DNA from: Paenibacillus sp. W2I17 | GTDB taxonomy: Bacteria; Bacillota; Bacilli; Paenibacillales; Paenibacillaceae | Length of the DNA stretch: 64,000 nucleotides | Direction: 5' to 3' | Assembly: GCF_030815985.1 (NCBI RefSeq) | Contig: NZ_JAUSXM010000001.1 | Location: forward strand, 6,200,001-6,264,000 | In this document: in pieces, positions 53,639-63,237 of the stretch | Layout: each line of letters opens with the position of its first letter | How positions within the stretch are numbered: position 1 is the stretch's first letter | Made by a program: the position numbers and the translations under genes | Notes under the pieces: generated by a model | Database searches by the model: none | What the model saw: only the letters and a program-made list of their open reading frames with translations | What the model was told of the DNA's origin: nothing

Positions 53639-54217
53639 ATGAAACGACGTTTGGTGATGTGCTTGTTAATCTTACTGTTGGTTACGTCTGGGTTAGCTCT
53701 ATTTCCCGGAGAGAAAGTGTATGCTTGCAGTTGTGTCGAGAGTGATGCTCAAGAGAGATTGAAGGCAAACACAACTGTATTTACAGGAGAAGTGGTGAAG
53801 AAGGGACGTTCTCAACAGTCGAAGCATGATGGCTTATTAAGAGAGTATACCTTTGATGTAGATACTGCATGGAAGGGGGTTAATGCCAAAAAGATGAAAA
53901 TTCTCGCGAGTGACGGTGGTTCTGAGTCCTGTGGCATTCAATTTGAAAAGAATCAGTCCTACCTGATCTATGCTTATCAATATGAAGTGGATCATAAGCT
54001 TCATACGAATCTGTGCAGTCGCAATGTTCCAATTGAACAAGCCGGAGACGATCTGAAATTGCTGGGTGCGGGAAAGCTTGTAAGTAAAGAAGATTTTGGA
54101 GAAACCAATGATGGTGGTGGGCGAAGTGGGCCTTTCTATCTCATATTATATGGTGGAGTCATTTTATTGGCAGCGTTGGCAATCGTGTGGATATGGAAAC
54201 GAAAGAAAAGAATCTGA
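53639..54217 (+). CDS. TIMP/NTR-like secreted protein with C-terminal membrane anchor
   Basis: A 192-residue protein with a signal peptide (VMCLLILLLVTSGLALF), a mature N-terminus starting at or near YACSCVESD, an NTR/TIMP-like beta-domain (VFTGEVVKKG ... YTFDVDTAWKG ... SESCGIQFEKNQSYLIYAY with further Cys in NLCSRNV) and a C-terminal helix (FYLILYGGVILLAALAIVWI) followed by KRKK. In animals the CxC start of TIMPs inhibits metalloproteases; bacterial members have no proven role. GTAGGAGGG precedes the ATG. Confidence 0.72.
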   Translation: MKRRLVMCLLILLLVTSGLALFPGEKVYACSCVESDAQERLKANTTVFTGEVVKKGRSQQSKHDGLLREYTFDVDTAWKGVNAKKMKILASDGGSESCGIQFEKNQSYLIYAYQYEVDHKLHTNLCSRNVPIEQAGDDLKLLGAGKLVSKEDFGETNDGGGRSGPFYLILYGGVILLAALAIVWIWKRKKRI

Positions 54218-54280
54218 TCAGGTCTAATGTAAATTGAAAGTTGGATTGTATAACATAAGGTTTGTATGATGGAAAAAACT

Positions 54281-54330
54281 AATCCCCGTACAGAACGTTA
54301 AGAAACTTTGACGTTCTATACGGGGATTTT
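54281..54330. terminator. Bidirectional terminator
   Basis: AATCCCCGTA and AGAACGT blocks with complements, A run before and TTTT after. It serves the TIMP-like gene and the converging AraC gene. Confidence 0.85.
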
Positions 54331-54386
54331 CAGGAGTGGCGTCAAAATTGTATCCAATTGGAGCTGGGACTATCGATCCGATGGAA

Positions 54387-55163
54387 CTAGTTCAGCTGCA
54401 ACATGTATTCATAAGCTGTGACACCAAATACCCGTTTGAAATGACGATTCAGATGGGTCAGATCAACAAATCCGCAATCGGCAACAGCAGTATAGACGTC
54501 CTTCTGCTTTTCGATGGATTGACGGGCACGCTCCACCTTGCAGTTTAAGAAAAACTGGTAGGGGGATATACCTGCATGTGCCTTGAATTCACGGATAAAT
54601 TGAAACTTGGACATGCCAAATTCGGAACTCAGGTTGTCCAGCTTGAGCACATCTTCAGTGCTGCAAAACATGATTTCCTTGGCTTTGCGGACCATATTGT
54701 CCTGAGGCAACCAGAGCTTGGTGTCCATTTCCTTCTGAGCCAGAAGGTGAACCAGATCGAAGACCCGTTCGCTGCACTCGGCTTCGTCCTGTCTGAGTTG
54801 AACGGCATCGTTCAGCATCAGGATCTTACGTGCAAGCTCGGGATCATAGACGATGGGACTTCCAAAACGCAATTCCTTTTTGCCTATAATCTCCTCAACC
54901 AAATCCGGCTTCAAATACAGCATCACATAATCAATGCCAGCCTTATCGTAGGAGCTTCCATCATGGGACTGTTCACGGTTAAACAACATGACACCATTTT
55001 GGTGAGACGCCTGATATTGTCCGTCCAGGTTGTATTGTTGAATGCCACGCAAGGTTACGCCGACCGCATACTCTTCATGGCAATGTTTTTTGTATGCAAA
55101 ATCAGTAAAGCTGGCGGATAGTGCCAGCACGTCTTGCGACTTTTTATAGTTAAACCGTTCCAT
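54387..55163 (-). CDS. AraC-family regulator with cupin-like sensor
   Basis: A 258-residue regulator with an N-terminal AraC-binding cupin (KKHCHEEYAVGVTLRGIQQY) and a C-terminal two-HTH AraC domain (LDNLSSEFGMSKFQFIREFK and AVADCGFVDLTHLNRHFKRV). It follows the LysE exporter gene by 20 bp in the same direction and probably controls it. The ATG at 55163 has GGGGAGGTG upstream; the frame extends further, into the exporter gene, without a better start. Confidence 0.88.
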   Translation of the reverse strand: MERFNYKKSQDVLALSASFTDFAYKKHCHEEYAVGVTLRGIQQYNLDGQYQASHQNGVMLFNREQSHDGSSYDKAGIDYVMLYLKPDLVEEIIGKKELRFGSPIVYDPELARKILMLNDAVQLRQDEAECSERVFDLVHLLAQKEMDTKLWLPQDNMVRKAKEIMFCSTEDVLKLDNLSSEFGMSKFQFIREFKAHAGISPYQFFLNCKVERARQSIEKQKDVYTAVADCGFVDLTHLNRHFKRVFGVTAYEYMLQLN

Positions 55164-55183
55164 GCAGCACACCTCCCCAAGCT

Positions 55184-55765
55184 TTAGATTAATCCGGATA
55201 CTATAATGGCTGAGTATAACAAAAAAAGTGCCATGAGAATACTCAGTAATTTTTGGTGCCGATTCAGCAACGTTTTGAAAACCGTGCCAAAAACAACCCA
55301 ACTGGAATAGGCCAGAAAACCAATGAATGTAATGAGCAGCACGAACAGGAACGATGAGAATGAACTTTTATAAAAGGGCAATACATAACTTGGAATGACA
55401 GTGAAAGTAAACAAGACCACCTTTGGATTCACAAATTGCATGATGAAACCGTTCCAAAATCCGGTAACTTGTTTCGGTGCATCCTCGGTCGTACCCATCT
55501 TGTAGATCTGGTACGCCAGATACACCATGTACAGGCCGCCGACAATCTGCATCACCTTCAGAATTCCAGGCAACACTCCCGCAAGAAGATGATTAAGAAA
55601 AGCTGAAGCGGTAAGCAGCAGACCAAATGCCAACGTAGCTCCCCAGACATAGCGCATTGTTTTTCGTGCGCCAACTATCTGTGTAGAAGAAAGAATTACG
55701 ATATTGCTGGGGCCAGGGGTGAATGTAACGACGATGCAGTAGATTAAAAAAGATGCAAGATTCAT
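55184..55765 (-). CDS. LysE/RhtB family amino-acid exporter
   Basis: A 193-residue membrane protein with the LysE signature near the N-terminus (YCIVVTFTPGPSNIVILS) and about six helices. Family members export amino acids such as lysine, threonine or homoserine. GAGGAGAG precedes the ATG. It is the first gene of a two-gene unit with an AraC regulator, a pairing seen for inducible amino-acid efflux. Confidence 0.88.
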   Translation of the reverse strand: MNLASFLIYCIVVTFTPGPSNIVILSSTQIVGARKTMRYVWGATLAFGLLLTASAFLNHLLAGVLPGILKVMQIVGGLYMVYLAYQIYKMGTTEDAPKQVTGFWNGFIMQFVNPKVVLFTFTVIPSYVLPFYKSSFSSFLFVLLITFIGFLAYSSWVVFGTVFKTLLNRHQKLLSILMALFLLYSAIIVSGLI

Positions 55766-55909
55766 AATGATGATGCTCTCCTCTGGTTGTAGTTTAGTTC
55801 CATGATCATACGTCTAGCGGGAGAAACCATATAGTACATTATTGCAGCAGGTACACCGTTAGCAACAGGAGCTTCCTTTTAAAAGATAAGGGGGAGTTTT
55901 CTTTTTGAA

Positions 55910-55923
55910 TGATTGCGTTTACA
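55910..55923 (+). promoter_or_regulatory. cre-like site upstream of the sugar-sensing cluster
   Basis: TGATTGCGTTTACA, one mismatch to the CcpA consensus, 49 bp before the first gene. Confidence 0.55.
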
Positions 55924-55971
55924 ATTTAAACGAAGTATAAGGTGATCAGACGACTTGAGGAAGTGAACGGA

Positions 55972-56979
55972 ATGAAAAAAATGCTGCTTGTTTACATTTT
56001 GCTAATCTCAGCCTTTGCGTTGTATGTATTGAGATTCGAATACACCAGTCAGGTAAACAGTTCATGGGAGGACCGTGGGCTGCGCGGTGATATCGGAGAG
56101 ACGTATATCATGATTACATTCCAGTCCGGGCTAGAGTATTGGAAGAGCCCGCTCAAAGGATTCGAGGATGCCGCGGATGCACTTGGTGTGACCGTAGAAT
56201 ATCGCGGAGCTACCCGGTATGATGCGAAGGAGCAGACCATGGTGATTGAGCAGGCTATCGCTCGTAAGCCCGCAGGCATTGCCATATCTGCAATCGATCC
56301 ACAATCGTTAGTTCCAGCGATTAACAAGGCAATCGACGCAGATATCCCTGTTGTATTATTTGACGCGGATGCACCTGATAGCCAGGCCTATTCTTTTCTT
56401 GGGACAGATAATTACAAGTCGGGTGTAATGGCTGCCGATAAAATGGCTGAACTGCTGGGTCGTGAGGGAGAGGTCGCGGTATTAAACTTGCCCGGACAAC
56501 AAAATCATGAAGAGCGGACGAAGGGCTTCCGCGATACGATCAAGGAGAGATACCCTTCCATGCAGATCGTTGAAGTTGCAGACGGACACGGTGATGCGAT
56601 GGTATCCAGAGACGAAACACAGAGAATGATGAAGGAACATCCCGAGCTGGCGGGGATTTTTGTGACTGAAGCCACCGGAGGAGCAGGAGCGGGGGAAGCC
56701 GTTCAAACTGCCGGGGACAGACATCCGTTGCAGATTATTTCGTTTGATACAAATAAGGCTACATTGGATATGATCAAGAACGGTACAATCTCAGCTACGA
56801 TTGCACAGGGAACCTGGAATATGGGATATTGGTCACTCCAATATTTGTTCCATCTGCATCACCAGTTAACGGTTCCTGCCCCATCCTCATCCGGTGAAAA
56901 TGCACCGCTTCCCGTGATGGTGGACACAGGGATCTCTGTGGTGACACGCTCGGATGTGGATGATTACTATGCCAAATAA
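55972..56979 (+). CDS. Membrane-anchored sugar-binding protein (sensor partner)
   Basis: A 335-residue type I periplasmic-binding protein of the ribose/galactose class. The N-terminal helix (MLLVYILLISAFALYVL) lacks a lipobox, so the protein is probably tethered by an uncleaved anchor. Binding-fold segments include ISAIDPQSLVPAINKAIDAD, IPVVLFDADAPDS and GIFVTEATGGAGAGEA. A GAGGAAG site precedes the ATG at 55972. It overlaps the histidine kinase gene, an arrangement typical of three-component sugar sensors in which the binding protein signals to the kinase's extracellular domain. Confidence 0.85.
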   Translation: MKKMLLVYILLISAFALYVLRFEYTSQVNSSWEDRGLRGDIGETYIMITFQSGLEYWKSPLKGFEDAADALGVTVEYRGATRYDAKEQTMVIEQAIARKPAGIAISAIDPQSLVPAINKAIDADIPVVLFDADAPDSQAYSFLGTDNYKSGVMAADKMAELLGREGEVAVLNLPGQQNHEERTKGFRDTIKERYPSMQIVEVADGHGDAMVSRDETQRMMKEHPELAGIFVTEATGGAGAGEAVQTAGDRHPLQIISFDTNKATLDMIKNGTISATIAQGTWNMGYWSLQYLFHLHHQLTVPAPSSSGENAPLPVMVDTGISVVTRSDVDDYYAK

Positions 56980-58939
56980 CAAGGAGGATTTCAAGAGTCC
57001 AGGGCATTGGAGCAGGAGAGCGATTCTCTCCACTTTCAGGAACGGGATTCGGCGTTTACGCTTGCGTAATATGCCCCTTCGCTACCAGCTGATGCTGCTT
57101 TTTCTGTTATTCGCCATTGTACCTTCCGTAGGACTTGGGTTGCTTGTGAACTGGACGGTGGAGCGGGTTGTTGAACGACAGGTTGAAGGGCATACCATGC
57201 AACTGATTGGCAAAGTGAATGAAGCTCTTAACAGCAAAATGGAGAATTTGCAAAACATGACCTATCTGATTGCATTTGACCCGGATATTGATGCTTTTAT
57301 GAACGACAAAATGCCACAGAATGATGATGCAGGCATCGAACCGATGAACATGGACACCAATGCCGAAACGGAGCAAAATCGGTTATATGGCATCAAACAA
57401 ACCTTGCAGGGGTTCACAACGTTGTATCCTGAAATCGCCGGGATTGTTCTCGTCAATGCAAATGGTGACTATATTAGCAACGAGATGTATCCCCGAGCGG
57501 AACAGAGCCTGATCCAGGAAAATTGGTACCAAAAAGCTTCGGCCAATCCGGGCATCTTCATGGTATTGGGTCAGCCGAAAGAGCGTAATCTCACGACACA
57601 TGTACGTTACAAGGATGATGAGATTGTATCAGTTGCACGTTCCATAACGGATGAAGCGTCAGGGCGAGTGCGAGGCGTTATTATGATTGATCTTAAACTA
57701 AGGTCCGTCTCTCAGGCTGCCCGTAATGTAACCTTGGGGAAATCCGGTTATGTGATGGTGACGGATGAAGAAGGTCAAAGTGTATACAAGCCGGAGCACC
57801 CGCTAATAGAACACATTCCCACAGACTGGTTCCCCTCTGGTGAGAGTGGAACATTTACCGCCGATACAGAAGGTGGACGGTTATTATTCATGTATCAGTC
57901 GTCTACCTTTACGGGTTGGAGAACGGTAGGGGTATTTCCTACAAGAGACTCGATATCCGAAGTACGCCAAATCCAGTTTTACGTGGTTAGCTTTGTATTT
58001 GTGGTGTGTTTGTTTGGCCTGAGCGCCTCTTTATGGTTCTCCCGTTCCATTGCTCAGCCCATTTTCCGGCTCATGTCCTACATGCGCAGGGCGGAGACTG
58101 GCAATCTCAGACCAGGCCGCTGGAGTAATCGCGCTGACGAGATTGGCATGCTTGGCAACAGTTATAACCGAATGCTGGCACAGATTCGACAACTGATATC
58201 ACTAAATGAATTGCGGGAGCGGCAGAAACGCGACGCTGAAATGCGAAGTTTGCAGGAGCATATCAAACCACACTTTTTGTACAATACCTTGGATACGATT
58301 CATTGGATGGCACGCAAAGAGGGTGCAGAAGATGTATCCGGCATGGTTGGCGCGTTATCTCGATTATTTCGCATAGGGCTTAGTAAAGGACAGGATTACA
58401 TTCCACTGCACTCCGAGATTGAGCATATGACCAGCTATATGCAAATTCAGCAGACACGATACCGCGATCGTCTTCAGTATACATTGAATATTCCAGAGGA
58501 ACTGCGGGATCTTTTTGTGTTAAAGCTGCTGCTTCAGCCCCTGATAGAGAATGCAATCTATCATGGAATTAAGGGCAGGCGTGGGCCGGGACACATTCGG
58601 GTGGAGGCCAGATTGGAACATAACAGACTGCTGCTGACCGTTCAGGATAATGGAGCAGGCATGTCCAACGAACGGCTTGCCGAGATGCAGCAGCTGCTCG
58701 AAGCTCCTTTGGCAAGTTTGGAAGCGTCTTCGCCTGGGATGACAGGCAAAAGTTATGGAATGTTGAATGTGCAGGCCCGTCTCCGGCTGTCCTTTGGCGA
58801 TGAATACGGTATTGTGCTGGAGAGCCAGGAAGGTGAAGGAACTAGTGTGACCATCATTCATCCGTTGATGCGGGAGGTCCCACCAACCAAGCAAATCAAT
58901 AACGAAGAGAGGCAGGAGAGTGAATGGGAAAATTCATGA
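56969..58939 (+). CDS. YesM-type sensor histidine kinase
   Basis: A 656-residue kinase: membrane helix (LMLLFLLFAIVPSVGLGLLV), a roughly 270-residue extracellular dCache-like sensor, a second helix (FYVVSFVFVVCLFGLSASLW), HAMP, then the His_kinase domain with phospho-acceptor His435 (IKPHFLYNTLD) and HATPase box (LIENAIYHGIKG). The start is uncertain; 56954, 56960 and 56969 are in frame and none has a good Shine-Dalgarno sequence, which suggests coupling to the overlapping upstream gene. The response regulator gene overlaps its 3' end by 16 nt. Confidence 0.92.
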   Translation: MPNNKEDFKSPGHWSRRAILSTFRNGIRRLRLRNMPLRYQLMLLFLLFAIVPSVGLGLLVNWTVERVVERQVEGHTMQLIGKVNEALNSKMENLQNMTYLIAFDPDIDAFMNDKMPQNDDAGIEPMNMDTNAETEQNRLYGIKQTLQGFTTLYPEIAGIVLVNANGDYISNEMYPRAEQSLIQENWYQKASANPGIFMVLGQPKERNLTTHVRYKDDEIVSVARSITDEASGRVRGVIMIDLKLRSVSQAARNVTLGKSGYVMVTDEEGQSVYKPEHPLIEHIPTDWFPSGESGTFTADTEGGRLLFMYQSSTFTGWRTVGVFPTRDSISEVRQIQFYVVSFVFVVCLFGLSASLWFSRSIAQPIFRLMSYMRRAETGNLRPGRWSNRADEIGMLGNSYNRMLAQIRQLISLNELRERQKRDAEMRSLQEHIKPHFLYNTLDTIHWMARKEGAEDVSGMVGALSRLFRIGLSKGQDYIPLHSEIEHMTSYMQIQQTRYRDRLQYTLNIPEELRDLFVLKLLLQPLIENAIYHGIKGRRGPGHIRVEARLEHNRLLLTVQDNGAGMSNERLAEMQQLLEAPLASLEASSPGMTGKSYGMLNVQARLRLSFGDEYGIVLESQEGEGTSVTIIHPLMREVPPTKQINNEERQESEWENS

Positions 58940-60246
58940 AGTCGACCGTGACAACTTCCACTGAAACAGATGAGACATCCGCATTGACTACAGTAATGGA
59001 GATTACGCCGGATAGCCATGTGGCGAAGAAATACCGCGTGCTCATCGCTGATGATGAACCGATCATTCGTGAGGGGATTCGGGATGCCATTGACTGGACA
59101 ACTCTCGGGATGGAGGTTGTAGGTGAAGCGGAAGATGGCGAGGAAGCGCTGGAACGGGCGGCTGATTTGGGTGTGGATATTGTTCTCGTTGATATGAATA
59201 TGCCATTCCTGAACGGAATCGAACTAATCCGTGCCCTTCAGCAGAAGTGCCCGGGCTGTCGTTACCTGATCATCTCGGGACATGATGAATTTGCATATGC
59301 GCAGGAGGCGGTTCGTCTTGGCGTAGAGGATTACATCTTAAAACCTGTGCAAGCAGAACAATTATATGCTGCACTTGAGCGATTACATCAGCGACTTACT
59401 GAAGAGCACCAGAGGACGGCATATGTACAACAGGCAGCTCATCAGATTGAACGTAATATCCCGTTGCTTCGCCAGCGATTTATGCTGGAGTGGCTGGAGG
59501 GGCAGGCTGAAGGGAGGGATCTGACGGAGCAGCTTGTGTTTTTGCGGTTACCCGCCGTCTCACCTGTGCAGATTGGGGTCGTACGCTGGCCTGCCGCTGA
59601 AGCGCGTCAGACGATACTGAGAGAGAATGATCGTCAGTTGTTTCTGTATGCAGTGGAAAATATAATTAGTGAACTGCTGGGGGACCTGCCGCATGTCCTG
59701 TTTCGGGACGTAAGCGGCTTGATCGGCATGTGTCTGTGGCAGGAAGCCCCCGAAGAAATAGAGTCTCTTCTGGAACAGCAGATCAGTTCTTGCCTGAATA
59801 TTGCCATTCATGCTCATGTGGAGACACATGCAGGTACACTGGAAGAAACGCCGGATACGTACCGTCATTGCCGTGAACGGGTATACGGGGAAGTGCAGTT
59901 GTCCCCTCTGGTTCGCCGGGCAAGACAACTTATTCACGAAGAATATGCCGAGCGGGAACTGACCCTGGAATCGCTCGCTTCCCGTCTACAAGTATCTGCC
60001 GTATATCTTAGTCGTGTGCTGAAGAAAGAGCTGAATGATTCCTTTGTCACGCTTGTCACGCATGCTCGCATTCGCAAGGCTATACAGTTATTAGACTCAA
60101 CAACATTGCCGATCCACACCATAGCTGAGCGTGTAGGTTATGATACCCAGCATTATTTCAGCACTGCATTTAAAAAAACAATGGGCATTTCGCCAGTGCA
60201 GTATCGAAAGAACGGGGGGACGGCTTATCATCCTTCCGCGAATTAA
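58924..60246 (+). CDS. YesN-type response regulator (REC-AraC)
   Basis: A 440-residue regulator. It has an unusual roughly 37-residue Ser/Thr-rich N-terminal extension, then a receiver domain with LIADDEP, phospho-acceptor Asp90 (VLVDMNMP) and Lys140 (LKPV), a central linker, and a C-terminal AraC HTH pair (TLESLASRLQVSAVYLSRVL and HTIAERVGYDTQHYFSTAF). The ATG at 58924 has GCAGGAGAG upstream. Cognate to the overlapping kinase, it probably activates the sugar transport genes at 60565 onward. Confidence 0.92.
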   Translation: MGKFMKSTVTTSTETDETSALTTVMEITPDSHVAKKYRVLIADDEPIIREGIRDAIDWTTLGMEVVGEAEDGEEALERAADLGVDIVLVDMNMPFLNGIELIRALQQKCPGCRYLIISGHDEFAYAQEAVRLGVEDYILKPVQAEQLYAALERLHQRLTEEHQRTAYVQQAAHQIERNIPLLRQRFMLEWLEGQAEGRDLTEQLVFLRLPAVSPVQIGVVRWPAAEARQTILRENDRQLFLYAVENIISELLGDLPHVLFRDVSGLIGMCLWQEAPEEIESLLEQQISSCLNIAIHAHVETHAGTLEETPDTYRHCRERVYGEVQLSPLVRRARQLIHEEYAERELTLESLASRLQVSAVYLSRVLKKELNDSFVTLVTHARIRKAIQLLDSTTLPIHTIAERVGYDTQHYFSTAFKKTMGISPVQYRKNGGTAYHPSAN

Positions 60247-60290
60247 ATATCGTATTACAGTTGTTCATTCAGACGTGTGATAAATGAGTT

Positions 60291-60339
60291 GGATATGTTC
60301 TACTTCGTGTGAAGCGAAGTGGAGCATGTCCTTTTTTTT
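60291..60339 (+). terminator. Terminator after the two-component genes
   Basis: 17-bp stem with G-U pairs (60291-60307 with 60315-60331) and eight T. Separates the sensor unit from the transporter unit. Confidence 0.88.
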
Positions 60340-60564
60340 GACTCTGGTATGGTATCTCATGGATCACACTTGTACTTTAAGCGTTCCCATCAAAAGTTAA
60401 ATTTTTATAAAAAAGGTTCAAAACGTGCAAAGACCTTACGGCTGCTCCAATGCTACCATTGGTCTCAGACAGGAACACCAAGCAACAGAATGTACCACAT
60501 GCATTGTAAGCGTTATCTTATAACTCATTCAGAACCGTATGACGTGAGGAAAGGGGAACTTCAT
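60340..60564 (+). promoter_or_regulatory. Control region of the sugar ABC transporter with cre-like site
   Basis: Contains TGTAAGCGTTATCT at 60505-60518 (one cre mismatch), 47 bp before the binding-protein gene. Response-regulator sites are expected here but were not identified. Confidence 0.45.
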
Positions 60565-61650
60565 ATGAAAAAAGGAGCAATGCTCATCTGGCTTCTGGTG
60601 ATGACCTTGATGCTCTCGGCCTGCAATCTGGCAGAGAGTGGCCCAGGCAGCAAAGAAAAGGGATATGTCGGTATATCGATGCCAACCAAATCATCAGAAC
60701 GATGGGTGGGAGACGGGGAGAACATGGTCCGTCTGTTTCAGGAGCAGGGGTACAAAACCGATCTTCAGTATGCTGAGGACGTGGTTGAAAATCAGATTTC
60801 ACAGATTGAAAACATGATCACCAAAGGTGTGGATGTGATGGTCATCGCGTCCGTGGATGGCAACACATTAACGGATGTAATCAAGAAAGCGCATGACGAA
60901 GGGATACAAGTGATCTCGTATGATCGGCTCATTCGCAATACACCATATTTAACCTATTACGCCACGTTCGACAATTTTAAGGTGGGTGTGCTTCAAGCCT
61001 CCTACATCGAACAAAAACTTGGGCTCAAGGATGGAAAAGGACCGTATAACATTGAGCTGTTTGGTGGCTCTCCTGATGATAATAACGCCTATTTCTTCTT
61101 CGACGGTGCGATGTCTGTGCTGAAGCCGTACATCGATTCCGGAAAACTGGTGGTACGTAGCACGCAGATGACGATGGCTCAGATTGCGACCTTGCGCTGG
61201 GACGGTGCACTGGCCCAGTCACGGATGGATAACCTGCTGAGTGCGTATTACTCGAGTGATAATCTGGATGCAGTATTATCTCCTTATGATGGAATCAGTA
61301 TTGGTATCATCTCATCCTTGAAAGGGATTGGTTACGGTACTTCGAACAAACCGCTGCCCGTTATTACAGGACAGGATGCCGAACTTGCCTCGATCAAGTC
61401 AATTGTGGCCGGGGAACAGACGCAGACGGTGTTCAAGGATACACGGAAGCTAGCCGAGAAGACGGTAGAGATGGCCAATAGTATTTTGCAAGGAAAACAG
61501 GCGGAAGTTAATGATACAACATCATATAACAACGGAATTGAGGTTGTTCCGGCGTATCTCTTGGATCCCATCTCGGTGGATCGTACAAATGTGGAGCAGG
61601 ATATCGTTGGTACACAGTATTACACGAAGGAAGAAATCGGACTGAAATAA
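60565..61650 (+). CDS. Multiple-sugar-binding lipoprotein (XylF/ChvE-like)
   Basis: A 361-residue solute-binding lipoprotein: signal peptide with lipobox LSAC (Cys20), then a type I binding fold ([54 protein letters not shown]). XylF/ChvE-class proteins bind xylose, arabinose, galactose or glucose. The ATG at 60565 follows GAGGAAAGGGG; the longer frame from 60319 overlaps a terminator and cre-like site and is not coding. The ATPase and permease genes follow directly. Confidence 0.9.
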   Translation: MKKGAMLIWLLVMTLMLSACNLAESGPGSKEKGYVGISMPTKSSERWVGDGENMVRLFQEQGYKTDLQYAEDVVENQISQIENMITKGVDVMVIASVDGNTLTDVIKKAHDEGIQVISYDRLIRNTPYLTYYATFDNFKVGVLQASYIEQKLGLKDGKGPYNIELFGGSPDDNNAYFFFDGAMSVLKPYIDSGKLVVRSTQMTMAQIATLRWDGALAQSRMDNLLSAYYSSDNLDAVLSPYDGISIGIISSLKGIGYGTSNKPLPVITGQDAELASIKSIVAGEQTQTVFKDTRKLAEKTVEMANSILQGKQAEVNDTTSYNNGIEVVPAYLLDPISVDRTNVEQDIVGTQYYTKEEIGLK

Positions 61651-61671
61651 TAAATGAAAGGAGCACATCCC

Positions 61672-63237
61672 ATGGCCGGAATCATTCTGGAAATGAAAAA
61701 CATCACCAAAACCTTTCCTGGCGTCAAAGCGCTGGAAAATGTCAATCTGAAAGTCCGTGAAGGCGAAATTCATTCCATATGCGGTGAAAATGGCGCAGGT
61801 AAATCTACGTTGATGAAGGTACTGAGTGGTGTATATCCACATGGCACGTATGAAGGCGACATTTTATTTCAGGGCAAAAATTGTGAGTTCAAGGATATTA
61901 AGCAGAGCGAGGATCTGGGAATCGTCATTATTCATCAGGAGTTGGCCCTGATCCCCTACCTTTCAATCGCGGAAAATATATATCTGGGCAATGAGCGTGC
62001 CAGCAAAGGAATTGTCAACTGGAAGGAAACTTTTGTGGGTACACGGGAGCTGCTCTCGAAGGTGGGACTGAGCGAAAATCCAAACACGCTGGTATCCAGC
62101 ATCGGGGTAGGCAAGCAGCAACTGGTCGAAATTGCGAAAGCGCTCTCCAAAAAGGTGCGACTGCTAATTTTGGATGAGCCGACCGCTGCATTGAACGAGG
62201 ACGACAGTGAAAATCTGCTGCAATTGATGCTGGAATTCAAGAAACAGGGCATCGCCTGTATCCTGATCTCACACAAGCTGAATGAGGTATCCAAGGTATC
62301 CGATTCCGTGACCATTTTACGGGACGGTAAGACAATTGAGACGTTGGATATGAAGAACGAAAAAGTGACGGAGGACCGGATTATTAGCGGAATGGTAGGA
62401 CGTGATCTCACTAGCCGTTATCCGGAGCGTCATGCCACCATTGGTGAAGTTATCCTTGAGGTAAAGGACTGGACGGTATATCACGAACATCATGCCGAGC
62501 GGAAAGTACTGGATCAGATCGATATGAATATCAGACGTGGTGAAATTGTAGGGATTGCCGGGCTGATGGGCGCTGGGCGTACTGAGCTTGCCATGAGTAT
62601 CTTTGGCAAATCCTATGGCCGGAATATTTCGGGACAGCTCATCAAGAATGGTAAACCGATCCACAACAATACTGTCACGGAGGCTATTCAGAACGGGTTT
62701 GCTTATGTGACAGAAGACCGCAAGGAATACGGACTCATTCTGATGGATGACATCAAGCGCAATATTTCTTTAACGGGTCTGAGCAAGCTGACGCGAAACG
62801 CAGTAGTGAACGAGCGTGAAGAAGTACTGGTGGCGGAAAAGATGAAGAAAAGCATGAACATCAAAGCACCAAGCATTTTGCAGAAGACCGGTAATCTGAG
62901 TGGAGGCAACCAGCAAAAAGTGGTGCTCAGCAAATGGATTTTTGCCGGACCAGATATTCTTATACTGGATGAACCTACCCGCGGTATTGATGTGGGAGCG
63001 AAATTCGAAATCTATACGATCATTCATCGGCTTGCTGCTGAAGGCAAGGGCGTACTGGTAATCTCATCCGAGCTTCCGGAGGTTCTTGGCCTGTGTGACC
63101 GGATCTATGTGATGAATGCCGGGCGAATCACCGGTGAAGTCAGCCGGGAGCAAGCATCCCAGGAAACATTGATGAGATATATGACCAAGTCTGGAGGCGG
63201 CAAGCATGGAAATGATAACAAAACTGTTCAAAAATAA
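61672..63237 (+). CDS. Sugar ABC transporter ATPase with two nucleotide-binding domains (XylG/GguA-like)
   Basis: A 521-residue protein of the RbsA/XylG/MglA group. The first half has Walker [10 protein letters not shown] and Walker [12 protein letters not shown]; the second has the characteristic degenerate Walker A ([10 protein letters not shown]), signature [14 protein letters not shown] and Walker [14 protein letters not shown]. It energises monosaccharide uptake with the adjacent binding protein and permease. AAAGGAG precedes the ATG at 61672. Its 3' end overlaps the permease start by 32 nt. Confidence 0.94.
   Translation: MAGIILEMKNITKTFPGVKALENVNLKVREGEIHSICGENGAGKSTLMKVLSGVYPHGTYEGDILFQGKNCEFKDIKQSEDLGIVIIHQELALIPYLSIAENIYLGNERASKGIVNWKETFVGTRELLSKVGLSENPNTLVSSIGVGKQQLVEIAKALSKKVRLLILDEPTAALNEDDSENLLQLMLEFKKQGIACILISHKLNEVSKVSDSVTILRDGKTIETLDMKNEKVTEDRIISGMVGRDLTSRYPERHATIGEVILEVKDWTVYHEHHAERKVLDQIDMNIRRGEIVGIAGLMGAGRTELAMSIFGKSYGRNISGQLIKNGKPIHNNTVTEAIQNGFAYVTEDRKEYGLILMDDIKRNISLTGLSKLTRNAVVNEREEVLVAEKMKKSMNIKAPSILQKTGNLSGGNQQKVVLSKWIFAGPDILILDEPTRGIDVGAKFEIYTIIHRLAAEGKGVLVISSELPEVLGLCDRIYVMNAGRITGEVSREQASQETLMRYMTKSGGGKHGNDNKTVQK

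Noticed and set aside
60319..60564. N-terminal extension of the XylF-like lipoprotein
   Set aside because: The extension overlaps a terminator and a cre-like site, and the true start has a ribosome-binding site followed by a proper lipoprotein signal peptide.
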